Source of the DNA: Streptomyces armeniacus
GTDB taxonomy: Bacteria > Actinomycetota > Actinomycetes > Streptomycetales > Streptomycetaceae
Direction of reading: 5' to 3'
Length of the DNA stretch: 64,000 nt
Assembly (NCBI RefSeq): GCF_003355155.1
Contig: NZ_CP031320.1
Location: 7,655,383 to 7,719,382, forward strand
This document shows, in pieces, positions 7,560-14,887 of this stretch (positions are counted from its first letter, which is position 1; each line of letters starts with the position of its first letter). A program made the position numbers and the translations under genes. The notes beneath the pieces are model-generated. The model did no database searches, was not told the DNA's origin, and saw nothing but the letters and a program-made list of their open reading frames with translations.

Positions 7560-8888
7560 ATGAACGCTCCACTCCCAGCCCCGGCCCCTGCCGCAGCCCC
7601 CGCCGACCTCGTGTCCCGCCGCGTGGCCGGCCACAGCCTCGAAGCGCCCTTCTACGTCAGCGACGAGTTCTTCCGCCTCGACATCGAGGCCGTCTTCGCC
7701 CGCAGCTGGATCTTCGCCGCCGCCGAGGCCGAACTCCCCGAACCCGGCGACTACATCACGGTGGACATTGGCCCGTACTCCGTCATCGCCGTACGCGACG
7801 ACGACGAGAACGTACGGGCCTTCCACAACGTGTGCCGGCACCGCGGCGCCCGCATCCTCAACGACGAGCGCGGCTCCGTGGGCAACATCGTCTGCGGCTA
7901 CCACCACTGGACGTACGGCGTCGACGGCACGCTGCTGCACGCCGAGTCGCAGGCCCCCGGCTTCGACCCGTCCTGCTTCGGGCTGAGGGCCGTACACGCG
8001 CGCACCGTCGCCGGGCTCGTCTTCCTCTGCCTCGCCCCGGAACCGCCCGCCGACTTCGACGAGTTCGCCTCCACCGTCGAGCCCTACCTCGCGCCGCACA
8101 ACCTGCCGCGCGCCAAGGTCGCCGCGCAGACCGACCTCGTGGAGCACGCCAACTGGAAGCTCACGATGGAGAACAACCGGGAGTGCTACCACTGCGCCGG
8201 CCATCCCGAGCTCCAGCGCTGCTACTTCCCCCTCTACAACTTCACCGAGGACGAGGTGCCCCCGGCGCTGCGTACGACCTTCGCGCGCTTCCGGCGGGCC
8301 GACGCGGAGGCCCGCGCCACGTACGAGTCCCTGGGCCTGCCGTACGCGGCCGTCGAGGAGCTGGACACCCGGCCCACCGGCTTCCGCATCGAGCGCGAAC
8401 CGCTCGACATGGCCGGGGAGTCCTTCACGTACGACGGCACGGCCGCCGTGAAGCGCCTGCTCGCCGACTTCCCCACGGCACGGCTCGGCCACCTCGGCCT
8501 CCATCTGCAGCCCAACGCCTGGTTCCACGTCGCCGCGGACCACGCGGTCCTCTTCTCCGTCGTCCCCCTCGCGGCCGACCGCACCCTCGTACGCACCACC
8601 TGGCTCGTCCACGCCGACGCGGAGGAAGGCACCGACTACGACCTGGACACCCTGACCGGCGTCTGGGCCACCACCAACGAACAGGACGCGGTCTTCGTCG
8701 CCCGGGCGCAACGCGGCATCGGCAGCCCCGCCTACGTGCCCGGCCCGTACAGCCCGACCGAGTCCCAGGTCGAGGACTTCGTCAACTGGTACGTCAGCCG
8801 GCTGAAGGCACACCTGGAGACAGACGTGACGGCGGAGCGGAAGGCAGAGCGGAAGGCAGACCGGACGGCAGAACTGGAGGAACGATGA
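7560..8888 (+). CDS. Rieske-type ring-hydroxylating/demethylating oxygenase, alpha subunit (GbcA/Stc2-like)
   Basis: A 442-residue oxygenase component. The Rieske [2Fe-2S] ligands are Cys92-x-His94 (VCRHRGARIL) and Cys112-x2-His115 (VCGYHHW). The mononuclear iron site is in ENNRECYHCAGHPEL, with His211 and His215. Size and motifs match the alpha subunits that demethylate glycine betaine or proline betaine (stachydrine). It follows the flavoprotein gene by 32 bases and overlaps the reductase start by 4 bases (ATGA), so the pair is translationally coupled: the Rieske protein oxidises the substrate and the reductase feeds it electrons. Which betaine it uses cannot be read from sequence. Confidence 0.87.
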   Translation: MNAPLPAPAPAAAPADLVSRRVAGHSLEAPFYVSDEFFRLDIEAVFARSWIFAAAEAELPEPGDYITVDIGPYSVIAVRDDDENVRAFHNVCRHRGARILNDERGSVGNIVCGYHHWTYGVDGTLLHAESQAPGFDPSCFGLRAVHARTVAGLVFLCLAPEPPADFDEFASTVEPYLAPHNLPRAKVAAQTDLVEHANWKLTMENNRECYHCAGHPELQRCYFPLYNFTEDEVPPALRTTFARFRRADAEARATYESLGLPYAAVEELDTRPTGFRIEREPLDMAGESFTYDGTAAVKRLLADFPTARLGHLGLHLQPNAWFHVAADHAVLFSVVPLAADRTLVRTTWLVHADAEEGTDYDLDTLTGVWATTNEQDAVFVARAQRGIGSPAYVPGPYSPTESQVEDFVNWYVSRLKAHLETDVTAERKAERKADRTAELEER

Positions 8889-9973
8889 CGACAGCGACCA
8901 TGACGGCCGCCGGCTCCCCGGCCGCCTGGGGCGACGGGACGCTGGTGTGCAGGCGGATCCACGACGTCACCGCCGACGTGAAGACCTTCGTGTTCGAGCC
9001 CGCCGAACCCCGGCTCTTCCGGCACGACCCCGGCCAGTTCCTCACCCTCGCCCTCGACATCGGCGGCCTGCGCGTCGAGCGCTGCTACACCATCTCGTCC
9101 GCGCCGACCCGCCCCGACCTCATCACGATCACGGTGAAGCGCGTACCGGGCGGCCTGGTCTCCAACTGGCTCCACGACCGTCTGGCACCGGGCGGCACGG
9201 TGTGGGCGACGGGGCCGCTCGGCCGGTTCTCGTTCACCTGGCATCCGGCGCCCGCGTATCTGTTCCTGTCGGCGGGCAGCGGCGTCACGCCGCTGATGTC
9301 GATGACACGGACGCTGTACGACCTGGCGCACCCCGTGGACGTCGTGTTCGTCCACAGCGCCCGGAGCTTCGACGACGTCATCTTCCGCCAGGAGCTGGAC
9401 TTCATCGCGGCGACGGCGTCACACATCCGCGTGAGGCACGTCCTCGACGACCGCGGGGAACAGCTGGACGCTCGTACGCTGCGCGAGGCCGCCCCCGACT
9501 TCGCCGATCGCGAGGTCTTCACGTGCGGGCCTGCGGGGTACATGGCGGCCGTACGGCGGATGCTCACGGCCGAGGGCTGCGACATGTCCCGCTACCACGA
9601 GGAGAGCTTCGACTTCGGCCAACTGCCCGCCGCCGGGCCCGTACCCGACGCCGACGCCGAAACCGACGCCGAAGCGGAACCCGAAACGGAGCCCGGCACC
9701 GGCACCGGCACCGGCTTCAAGGTCGAACTGGCCCGCAGCGGACGCACCATAGAGTGCGACGCGGAGACACCCGTCCTGGCCGCCGCCGCCCGCGCGGGAA
9801 TCACCCTTCCCGCCTCGTGCGCGCAGGGCATCTGCGGCACGTGCAAGACCACCCTGCTGGAGGGCTCCGTCGACATGCGGCATGGCGGCGGCATCAGGCC
9901 CCGCGAAATCGCCGACAACAAGATCCTGCTGTGCTGTGCGAAGCCGCGGGGCGATCTGGTCGTCGACGCGTGA
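8885..9973 (+). CDS. Hybrid ferredoxin-NAD(P)H reductase, electron donor to the Rieske oxygenase
   Basis: A 362-residue three-part reductase. The FAD-binding beta barrel has the motif RCYTIS (residues 66-71). The NAD(P) domain includes LFLSAGSGVTPLMSM and FTCGPAGYM. After an acidic Asp/Glu/Thr-rich linker (about residues 250-278) comes a plant-type [2Fe-2S] ferredoxin domain with Cys312, Cys317, Cys320 (CAQGICGTC) and the fourth ligand at 350 or 351 (LLCC). This is the layout of GbcB and similar reductases paired with betaine Rieske oxygenases. The linker is unusually long and repetitive. Last gene of the operon; no clear terminator follows. Confidence 0.9.
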   Translation: MTTATMTAAGSPAAWGDGTLVCRRIHDVTADVKTFVFEPAEPRLFRHDPGQFLTLALDIGGLRVERCYTISSAPTRPDLITITVKRVPGGLVSNWLHDRLAPGGTVWATGPLGRFSFTWHPAPAYLFLSAGSGVTPLMSMTRTLYDLAHPVDVVFVHSARSFDDVIFRQELDFIAATASHIRVRHVLDDRGEQLDARTLREAAPDFADREVFTCGPAGYMAAVRRMLTAEGCDMSRYHEESFDFGQLPAAGPVPDADAETDAEAEPETEPGTGTGTGFKVELARSGRTIECDAETPVLAAAARAGITLPASCAQGICGTCKTTLLEGSVDMRHGGGIRPREIADNKILLCCAKPRGDLVVDA

Positions 9974-10087
9974 CGGCACCGTCCGGAGCGACCGCCTCCC
10001 GGACCTGCGACGAGGGAAATTCGCCCCCTGTGCACTTCTGACTGACCGTCTATTGTTGCTGGCGCCAAGTAGTTCACAGGGGGTCGC

Positions 10088-10164
10088 ATGCACAGCGGAG
10101 ACAGCACCGGGGCCGGCGGAGCGGACGGCGGGGGTGGCGCCGGCCCACAGCATGCCGCTGGGGC
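10088..10164 (+). CDS. Possible N-terminal fragment of an unidentified gene, cut at a poly-G run
   Basis: An ATG at 10088 preceded by ACAGGGGG opens a Gly/Ala-rich reading frame (MHSGDSTGAGGADGGGGAGP) that runs about 25 codons before the nine-G run at 10165-10173. Upstream, the A/T-rich stretch near 10040-10070 (TCTATTGTTG) could hold a promoter. Beyond the G run the DNA belongs to a different gene on the other strand, so nothing more of this protein is available. No function can be proposed. Confidence 0.3.
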
Positions 10165-10170
10165 GGGGGG

Positions 10171-10437
10171 GGGCGAGCACGGAAGCCTGGGCGTTGCGGT
10201 GGCCGTGCGTCTTGCCCAGCCGGACGACGGCCTGCCACGCCTCGGTCGGCGCGGCCCACACCGGGGTGTCCAGGTCGTCGGAGCGCTTGGCATCGTCGTG
10301 GGCGTCCGCGTGCTGCCGCATGACGCGCTGGTGCGCCTCGGCGGTGCGTGCGTAGCCCTCGTACGGGCCCACCGCGGCCGCGAGTTCGGCGGAGCGGCGG
10401 TAGGAGGTGCCGGTCATCAGGGAGGTGGTGCGACTGT
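10171..10437 (-). CDS. nrdJ: Fragment of vitamin B12-dependent ribonucleotide reductase
   Basis: The minus strand from about 10437 to 10171 encodes some 89 residues that match class II ribonucleotide reductase of Streptomyces as I know it: TSLMTGTSYRRSAELAAAVG, PYEGYARTAEAHQRVMRQHA, DLDTPVWAAPTEAWQ and NAQASVLAP. Both ends are abrupt: a G run at 10165-10173 on one side and adapter-like sequence on the other. NrdJ is normally over 900 residues. There is no start, no stop and no related neighbour, so this is a piece of a distant gene joined here by assembly or library chimerism, not a functional gene. Confidence 0.8.
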
Positions 10438-10556
10438 AAGCATCGAGTAGGAGTCGCCAGCATAGATTGGCACTATTGTTCGATTTCTGGCTGCGGCCGC
10501 TACCGAGGCCCATACGTAGGTAGAAGGGGCAGGGGGGAGATGTGTATAAGGGGCAG
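10438..10556. other. Sequencing-adapter junction (Nextera P5/read-1 adapter)
   Basis: Bases 10538-10556 read AGATGTGTATAAGGGGCAG, the Tn5 mosaic end AGATGTGTATAAGAGACAG with two A-to-G changes. Just before it, GGGGCAGGGGGG corresponds to TCGTCGGCAGCGTC. Bases 10491-10514 (ctgcggccgctaccgaggcc onward) follow GCGACCACCGAGATCTACAC of the P5 primer. The stretch 10438-10480 may be the reverse adapter of the preceding contig, but is too degraded to be sure. The order P5, index gap, read-1 tail, mosaic end, insert is the library structure. Confidence 0.88.
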
Positions 10557-10702
10557 GTCGGGGGTTGCGTACGGAGCGCAGCGGGGAAAACCGCGGAGCG
10601 GCGTGCGGGAAAGCGACGGAGCGACATAATTCGGTGTGCCGGCGCCTGCGGACGCAAAGTGACCGCACCCGTGGGCACACCCGGCACGTACCGCGCGCTC
10701 CG

Positions 10703-10738
10703 CGTACCGAACGCACCGTGCGTACCGAACGCACCGTG
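10703..10738. repeat. Perfect 18-bp tandem duplication upstream of the CHAT/TPR operon
   Basis: The unit CGTACCGAACGCACCGTG occurs twice without a gap (10703-10720 and 10721-10738), 36 bases before the ATG at 10775. It lies in the leader of the three-gene operon and could be a regulator-binding direct repeat. The rest of 10557-10774 shows no gene; promoter elements are not obvious. Confidence 0.7.
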
Positions 10739-10774
10739 CACACAGGGAAGTCCGCCGCCAGAAGGGACACCAGC

Positions 10775-11290
10775 ATGGTCGACCCCGCACCGCGTGCGGA
10801 ACTGCTGCTGCGCCAGGACGTCACCGAGAGCCAGTCGGCGGAGCTGATCGCACACTTCGAGGCGCGGGGCTTCCCCGTACGCGCCCGGCGGGCGCTCGAC
10901 CACCGCGGCCCGGAGGACCTCGGCTGGGTGGTGCTGGCCGCGCTGCCGCTGCAGGCGTTCCTCAGCGGGCTCGGCACGGAGGCCGTCGCCGACGCCTACC
11001 GCGGGCTGAAGCGCCTCGTGGACCGCTTCCCGCGGAACGGCGCGCGGAACGGCGACGGGAGCGGGCGGGACGGGCGCGGCACGGGCCCGGAGCCGGGCCG
11101 GGAGCCACCCGGTGTGCTGGTCCTCCAGGACTCGCGCAGCGAGCTGCGGATCGTGCTGGAACAGGGCCTGCCGAGCGAGGCGTACGAGCAGCTGATGGAG
11201 CTCGACCTGACGGCGTTCCGTACGGGGCCGCTGCACTACGACCGGGCGCTGGGGCGCTGGCGGTCGGAACTGGACGAGGCCGCGGGCTGA
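10775..11290 (+). CDS. Small EACC1-like protein, first gene of the CHAT/TPR operon
   Basis: A 171-residue protein starting at ATG 10775 behind GAAGGGA. I do not recognise it with certainty. Visible layout: an N-terminal alpha/beta segment (LLLRQDVTESQSAELIAHFE), a hydrophobic helical region (GWVVLAALPLQAFLSGLG), a charged spacer of Gly/Arg/Asn/Asp (residues about 92-112), then beta strands (GVLVLQDSRSELRIVLEQGL). This order recalls EACC1-type small partners found beside conflict-system effectors in actinomycetes; that is an inference from layout, not a sequence match. It is followed after 66 bases by the TPR gene, and the three genes are probably one operon. Confidence 0.55.
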   Translation: MVDPAPRAELLLRQDVTESQSAELIAHFEARGFPVRARRALDHRGPEDLGWVVLAALPLQAFLSGLGTEAVADAYRGLKRLVDRFPRNGARNGDGSGRDGRGTGPEPGREPPGVLVLQDSRSELRIVLEQGLPSEAYEQLMELDLTAFRTGPLHYDRALGRWRSELDEAAG

Positions 11291-11356
11291 CACCACCGCA
11301 GCCGGCCGCACACGGGCAACGAATCGACACCGGGCGCCACGGAAGGGGACGCGAGC

Positions 11357-14300
11357 ATGGTGCGGGACACCTCCCTGCGGCACGCCCGGCGGTCGGTCGC
11401 CGAGGGTGAACAGCGGTTGGAGCGGGGCGACATCGCGGGGGCCGAACGCAGCTTCTGGGAGGCACTCGCGGCACTGCCCGAGTCGCCGCCCTCGGACCTC
11501 TCGGACGCACCCGCCGCCGGACCCGACACCGGACCTGGCACGGGCCCCGAGGCCAGGCCCGAGGCCGACCCCGAAGCCGCCGCCCTCCTCGCCGCCGCCC
11601 GCGTCGGGCTGGGCCGTGCCGCGCTCGCCGCCGCCGAACCCGGGCGCGCCGTCCCGCACTTACGCGCCGCCCGGCAGGCGCGGCCGGACAGCGCGGACGC
11701 CTGGTACTGGTCCGGCTGCGCCGCCGCCCACAGCGGCGACCACGACGCGGCCGAAGACCACCTCACCGAGGCGGCGCGACGCGAGCCCGGACGGGCGCGC
11801 ACGCTCGTGCAGCGCGCGTACGTGCGCGTACGGCTGGACCGTCCCGAACAGGCGCTCCAGGACCTGCGCGCCGCCGGGCGCATCAGCCCGCTGGACACGG
11901 ACGACCAGTGGCTGGCCGCCCTGCTGGCGCTGCGGTCCGGCGAATGGCGGGCCGCGGCGTCCGCGTTGCGCAGGCTGCTGGACCAGGGCCCGGCCGAACG
12001 GGCGCCGCAGGCGCTCGCGCTGCTCGCGTTCGCACTGGAGCGGCAGGGGGAGCTGCCGGCGGCGCTGTCCGCGTACGAGCGGGTGCTGGCGGACGGCCAC
12101 CGCGACGACCGGGTGCTGCTCCGACACGGGCTCGTCGCGTACCGGCTGAGCCGCTACGGCGACAGCCTCCGCTCCTGGACCGAGCTGAGCGGGCGGCACC
12201 CGGAACGTGCCCGGCTGAGGACACTGACCGCGCAGGCCACTTACGCGTCCGCCGCGGAGCCGCTCCGGCGGAAGGACTTCGAGTCGGCCGCCGAACTGCT
12301 CGTACGCTCCGAACCGGAGCTCACAGGCCAGGCGCACCCCCCGCAGAACGGTGCCTCCGGAGCAGAGGGTGCGGCCAGCGCGGCCGGTGCGTCCGATGCG
12401 GCCGGAGCGCGGGAGGCGCTCGAACGGCTCGACGCCGCCCTCGTCGAACTCCACCTGTACGCGGCCTGGGACGCGGCCGCACAGCGCGAAGAAGGCGGCC
12501 GCGAGCGCGCCCGCCGGCATCTCGGCGACGCCGTATGGCGCCGCCCCGACGACGTACGCGCGCTCCGCGCCCTCGCCGCGCTGGAGTGCCACACCGGGTC
12601 GCACCGGCAGGCGGCGGCCCTGTGGGCGCGCGCCTTGCGGCTGCGGCCCGAGGACGCGCGCGCCCGGCACGGGCTGGCACTGTGCCGGGCGCACACGGGG
12701 CAAGAGGAGCTGGCGGTACGGGCGTTGGCCGCGGCGCCCCGTACGGATGCCGATGCCGCTCCCGATGTGCCGTCCGCGCAGGCCCTGGCGGCGCTGCACA
12801 TCCGGGCGGGGCGCTGGGGCGAAGCCGCCGCCGTACTGGAGCCTCTCCCGCCCGGAGACGTACGCGACGCGCTGCTGGCCGAGTCCGCCTACCGGTCCGG
12901 CCGGGACGGCGGTGACGACCGTACGGGGGTGTGGCGTGCCGCCGCTCACTGCCGTGCCGGGCGCGCCGACGCCGCCCGCAAGGCGCTGCGGCACCTGGGC
13001 AACGGCGCGTCCGTTCCGCCAGGCGCGGAAGCACCGTACGGGGCCGACTCACCGTACGGAGCCGACGGGCAGCAGCACCGTACGGAGGCGCCGCACCGCA
13101 CGAACGCACCCCGTACGGACACACCCCGTACGAACGCACCCCGTACGGACGCACCCCGTACGGACGCGCCTCTCCCGACCACCGCACCGGCTACGGCCGC
13201 CGGCGCCCGTCCTGTGCGCGAGACGGGGCTGCTCCTCCGGCAGGCGGCGCTGAACCGTACGGCACGCGCCGTGGCGGCGCCCGGCGACGAGGCGGACAAG
13301 CTGTGGGGCGCGGCGTCCGCGCTGCTGCACGCCGGTCGCCAACTCACCCCGGGCCTGGGCGGCTCGTCCGTCCTGCACGCGGCCGTGCTGCTGCGCGGAG
13401 GCCGCCGCGACGACGCCCTGGAGGTCCTCGGCGAGGCCGCCCGCCACGCGCCGACCGACCACCGCCTCACCCACCCGCTGGCCGTCACCCTCCTCAACAC
13501 CCTGAACGCGGCCAAGGGCCCCACCTCGGAGGCCACCTGGGAACGCTGCATAGCCACCTGGACCAGCGTGCTGCACACGGACGCGTTCTGGCGCGACCTG
13601 CGTACCCATGCCGTACGGCGCTACGAGGAGTCGCTGCCGCGTTCGGCCGACGAGTCGCTCCGCAACTCCTTCCGCGGCTACCTGGAAACCTGGCTCCCGG
13701 AAGGCGCGCCCGGCGCGCACCCGCGGCTGCTGCTGCACCGCGAGACGGAGGCGGCGGAGGCGCTGGCAGAGAGCGGCGGCTTCCCGCTGCCCCGGGCGGC
13801 CGGCGGGCCGCCGCTGGTGTGCGGGCCGCTGCGGATCGCCGAGCTGGGGCTGCAGGAGAGGTTCGGCGAGTTCGTGGCGGAGCAGGGCGCGGAGAGCACC
13901 AGGGCGCGGCTGCGCACGTGGTTCTCGCAGCTCGGCGTCGCACACGCGCAACTCGTCGCCGGACGCCCGAGGGAGGCCCTGGAGGCGCTGACGGACCTGC
14001 GCTGCCCGAGCTGCCGCGGGGTGCGCTCACGCGGCCGTACGCGGCCGGGCGCCGGGCGGGTGGCGGTGTGGAAGCTGCGGGCCCGCCCGATGGCGTGCAG
14101 GGAGGGCTGCGGGCGCTTCGACGAGTTCAACCCGGCGTACGCCGCGCTCCCGGACAAGTTCCGGAAGCTGTCGGACGACGCCGTCGCGCTCGCCCTGGAC
14201 ACCCTGCTCACCCTCGGCCTGAACCATCTCACCGACAGCGAGCCCGACTTCGCGGAAGTCGCCTCCTGCTGGCGCGAGGCGATGGGCCGCGCGCAGGAAC

Positions 14301-14770
14301 TGGGCTCCGTACGGGAGACGCAGGGCGTGATCGCGGAGATGGCTCTCGGCCGGGCGGAGACGCTGCACAGGGCGGAGAGCCTGGACGCGGCCGTCGCCGT
14401 GCTGGAGACGGCACACGACCTGCTGGACGGAGACGAGAAGGGCCGGGTACAGGGTCAGTTGGCCGCCGCTCTCACGGACCGGGGGATCATCGCCGCCAAC
14501 AACGACCCGCAGCGGCTCGAGCAGCCTGCCGAGGACCTGCGCCGCGCGGCCGACCTCAATCCGCATCTGCTCCGCGCGCAGCTGAACCTCGGCATCGTGC
14601 TGCGGGTGCTGGGCAGTTACCGGATGCGCGACAGACGCCTCGCGGACGCGCTGGCCCTCCTCCAGGAGGCGATCGACCGGCTCAACCAGACGCTCCGGCG
14701 CAGCCCCGGCAACGAGGAGGTGGAACGGCTCCTGGAGGAGACCCTGGCCGACATGCGCGGCTTCCTCTGA
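11357..14770 (+). CDS. Large tetratricopeptide-repeat protein with a Cys cluster
   Basis: A 1,137-residue protein from ATG 11357 (GGAAGGGGA upstream). Nearly all of it is TPR-type helical repeats: the first is HARRSVAEGEQRLERGDIAG, with others such as AWYWSGCAAAHSGDHDAAED, ALLAFALERQGELPAALSAY and LNLGIVLRVLGSYRMRDRRL. Around residues 883-921 lies CPSC and, about 29 residues later, CREGC, which could bind zinc. A low-complexity Pro/Arg/Thr/Asp insert (about residues 575-610) is built of near-identical 15-base units. No enzymatic domain or membrane segment is seen. It probably acts as a scaffold or sensor for the CHAT protein encoded 117 bases downstream; this is inferred from synteny. Confidence 0.75.
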   Translation: MVRDTSLRHARRSVAEGEQRLERGDIAGAERSFWEALAALPESPPSDLSDAPAAGPDTGPGTGPEARPEADPEAAALLAAARVGLGRAALAAAEPGRAVPHLRAARQARPDSADAWYWSGCAAAHSGDHDAAEDHLTEAARREPGRARTLVQRAYVRVRLDRPEQALQDLRAAGRISPLDTDDQWLAALLALRSGEWRAAASALRRLLDQGPAERAPQALALLAFALERQGELPAALSAYERVLADGHRDDRVLLRHGLVAYRLSRYGDSLRSWTELSGRHPERARLRTLTAQATYASAAEPLRRKDFESAAELLVRSEPELTGQAHPPQNGASGAEGAASAAGASDAAGAREALERLDAALVELHLYAAWDAAAQREEGGRERARRHLGDAVWRRPDDVRALRALAALECHTGSHRQAAALWARALRLRPEDARARHGLALCRAHTGQEELAVRALAAAPRTDADAAPDVPSAQALAALHIRAGRWGEAAAVLEPLPPGDVRDALLAESAYRSGRDGGDDRTGVWRAAAHCRAGRADAARKALRHLGNGASVPPGAEAPYGADSPYGADGQQHRTEAPHRTNAPRTDTPRTNAPRTDAPRTDAPLPTTAPATAAGARPVRETGLLLRQAALNRTARAVAAPGDEADKLWGAASALLHAGRQLTPGLGGSSVLHAAVLLRGGRRDDALEVLGEAARHAPTDHRLTHPLAVTLLNTLNAAKGPTSEATWERCIATWTSVLHTDAFWRDLRTHAVRRYEESLPRSADESLRNSFRGYLETWLPEGAPGAHPRLLLHRETEAAEALAESGGFPLPRAAGGPPLVCGPLRIAELGLQERFGEFVAEQGAESTRARLRTWFSQLGVAHAQLVAGRPREALEALTDLRCPSCRGVRSRGRTRPGAGRVAVWKLRARPMACREGCGRFDEFNPAYAALPDKFRKLSDDAVALALDTLLTLGLNHLTDSEPDFAEVASCWREAMGRAQELGSVRETQGVIAEMALGRAETLHRAESLDAAVAVLETAHDLLDGDEKGRVQGQLAAALTDRGIIAANNDPQRLEQPAEDLRRAADLNPHLLRAQLNLGIVLRVLGSYRMRDRRLADALALLQEAIDRLNQTLRRSPGNEEVERLLEETLADMRGFL
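13101..13170 (+). repeat. In-frame 15-bp microsatellite (Ala-Pro-Arg-Thr-Asp/Asn) in the TPR gene
   Basis: Units of the form CACCCCGTACGGACG or CACCCCGTACGAACG repeat about five times in frame and encode APRTD or APRTN. This disordered linker would be prone to length change by slippage and to assembly error. Its length in the native gene is uncertain. Confidence 0.75.
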
Positions 14771-14887
14771 CCCGGAGCAGACCGACCGGCTCGCAGTGGA
14801 GCCACCGCCCCACAGCGGACCGACCCCGAAGCAGACCGACCCGTAGAGCAGGACCGGCCCCACCGGACCGGACAGGAGGTGACGACA

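Noticed and set aside
13101..13170. Intergenic or regulatory iterons
   Set aside because: The 15-base units are in frame inside the TPR gene and encode a Pro/Arg/Thr/Asp linker.
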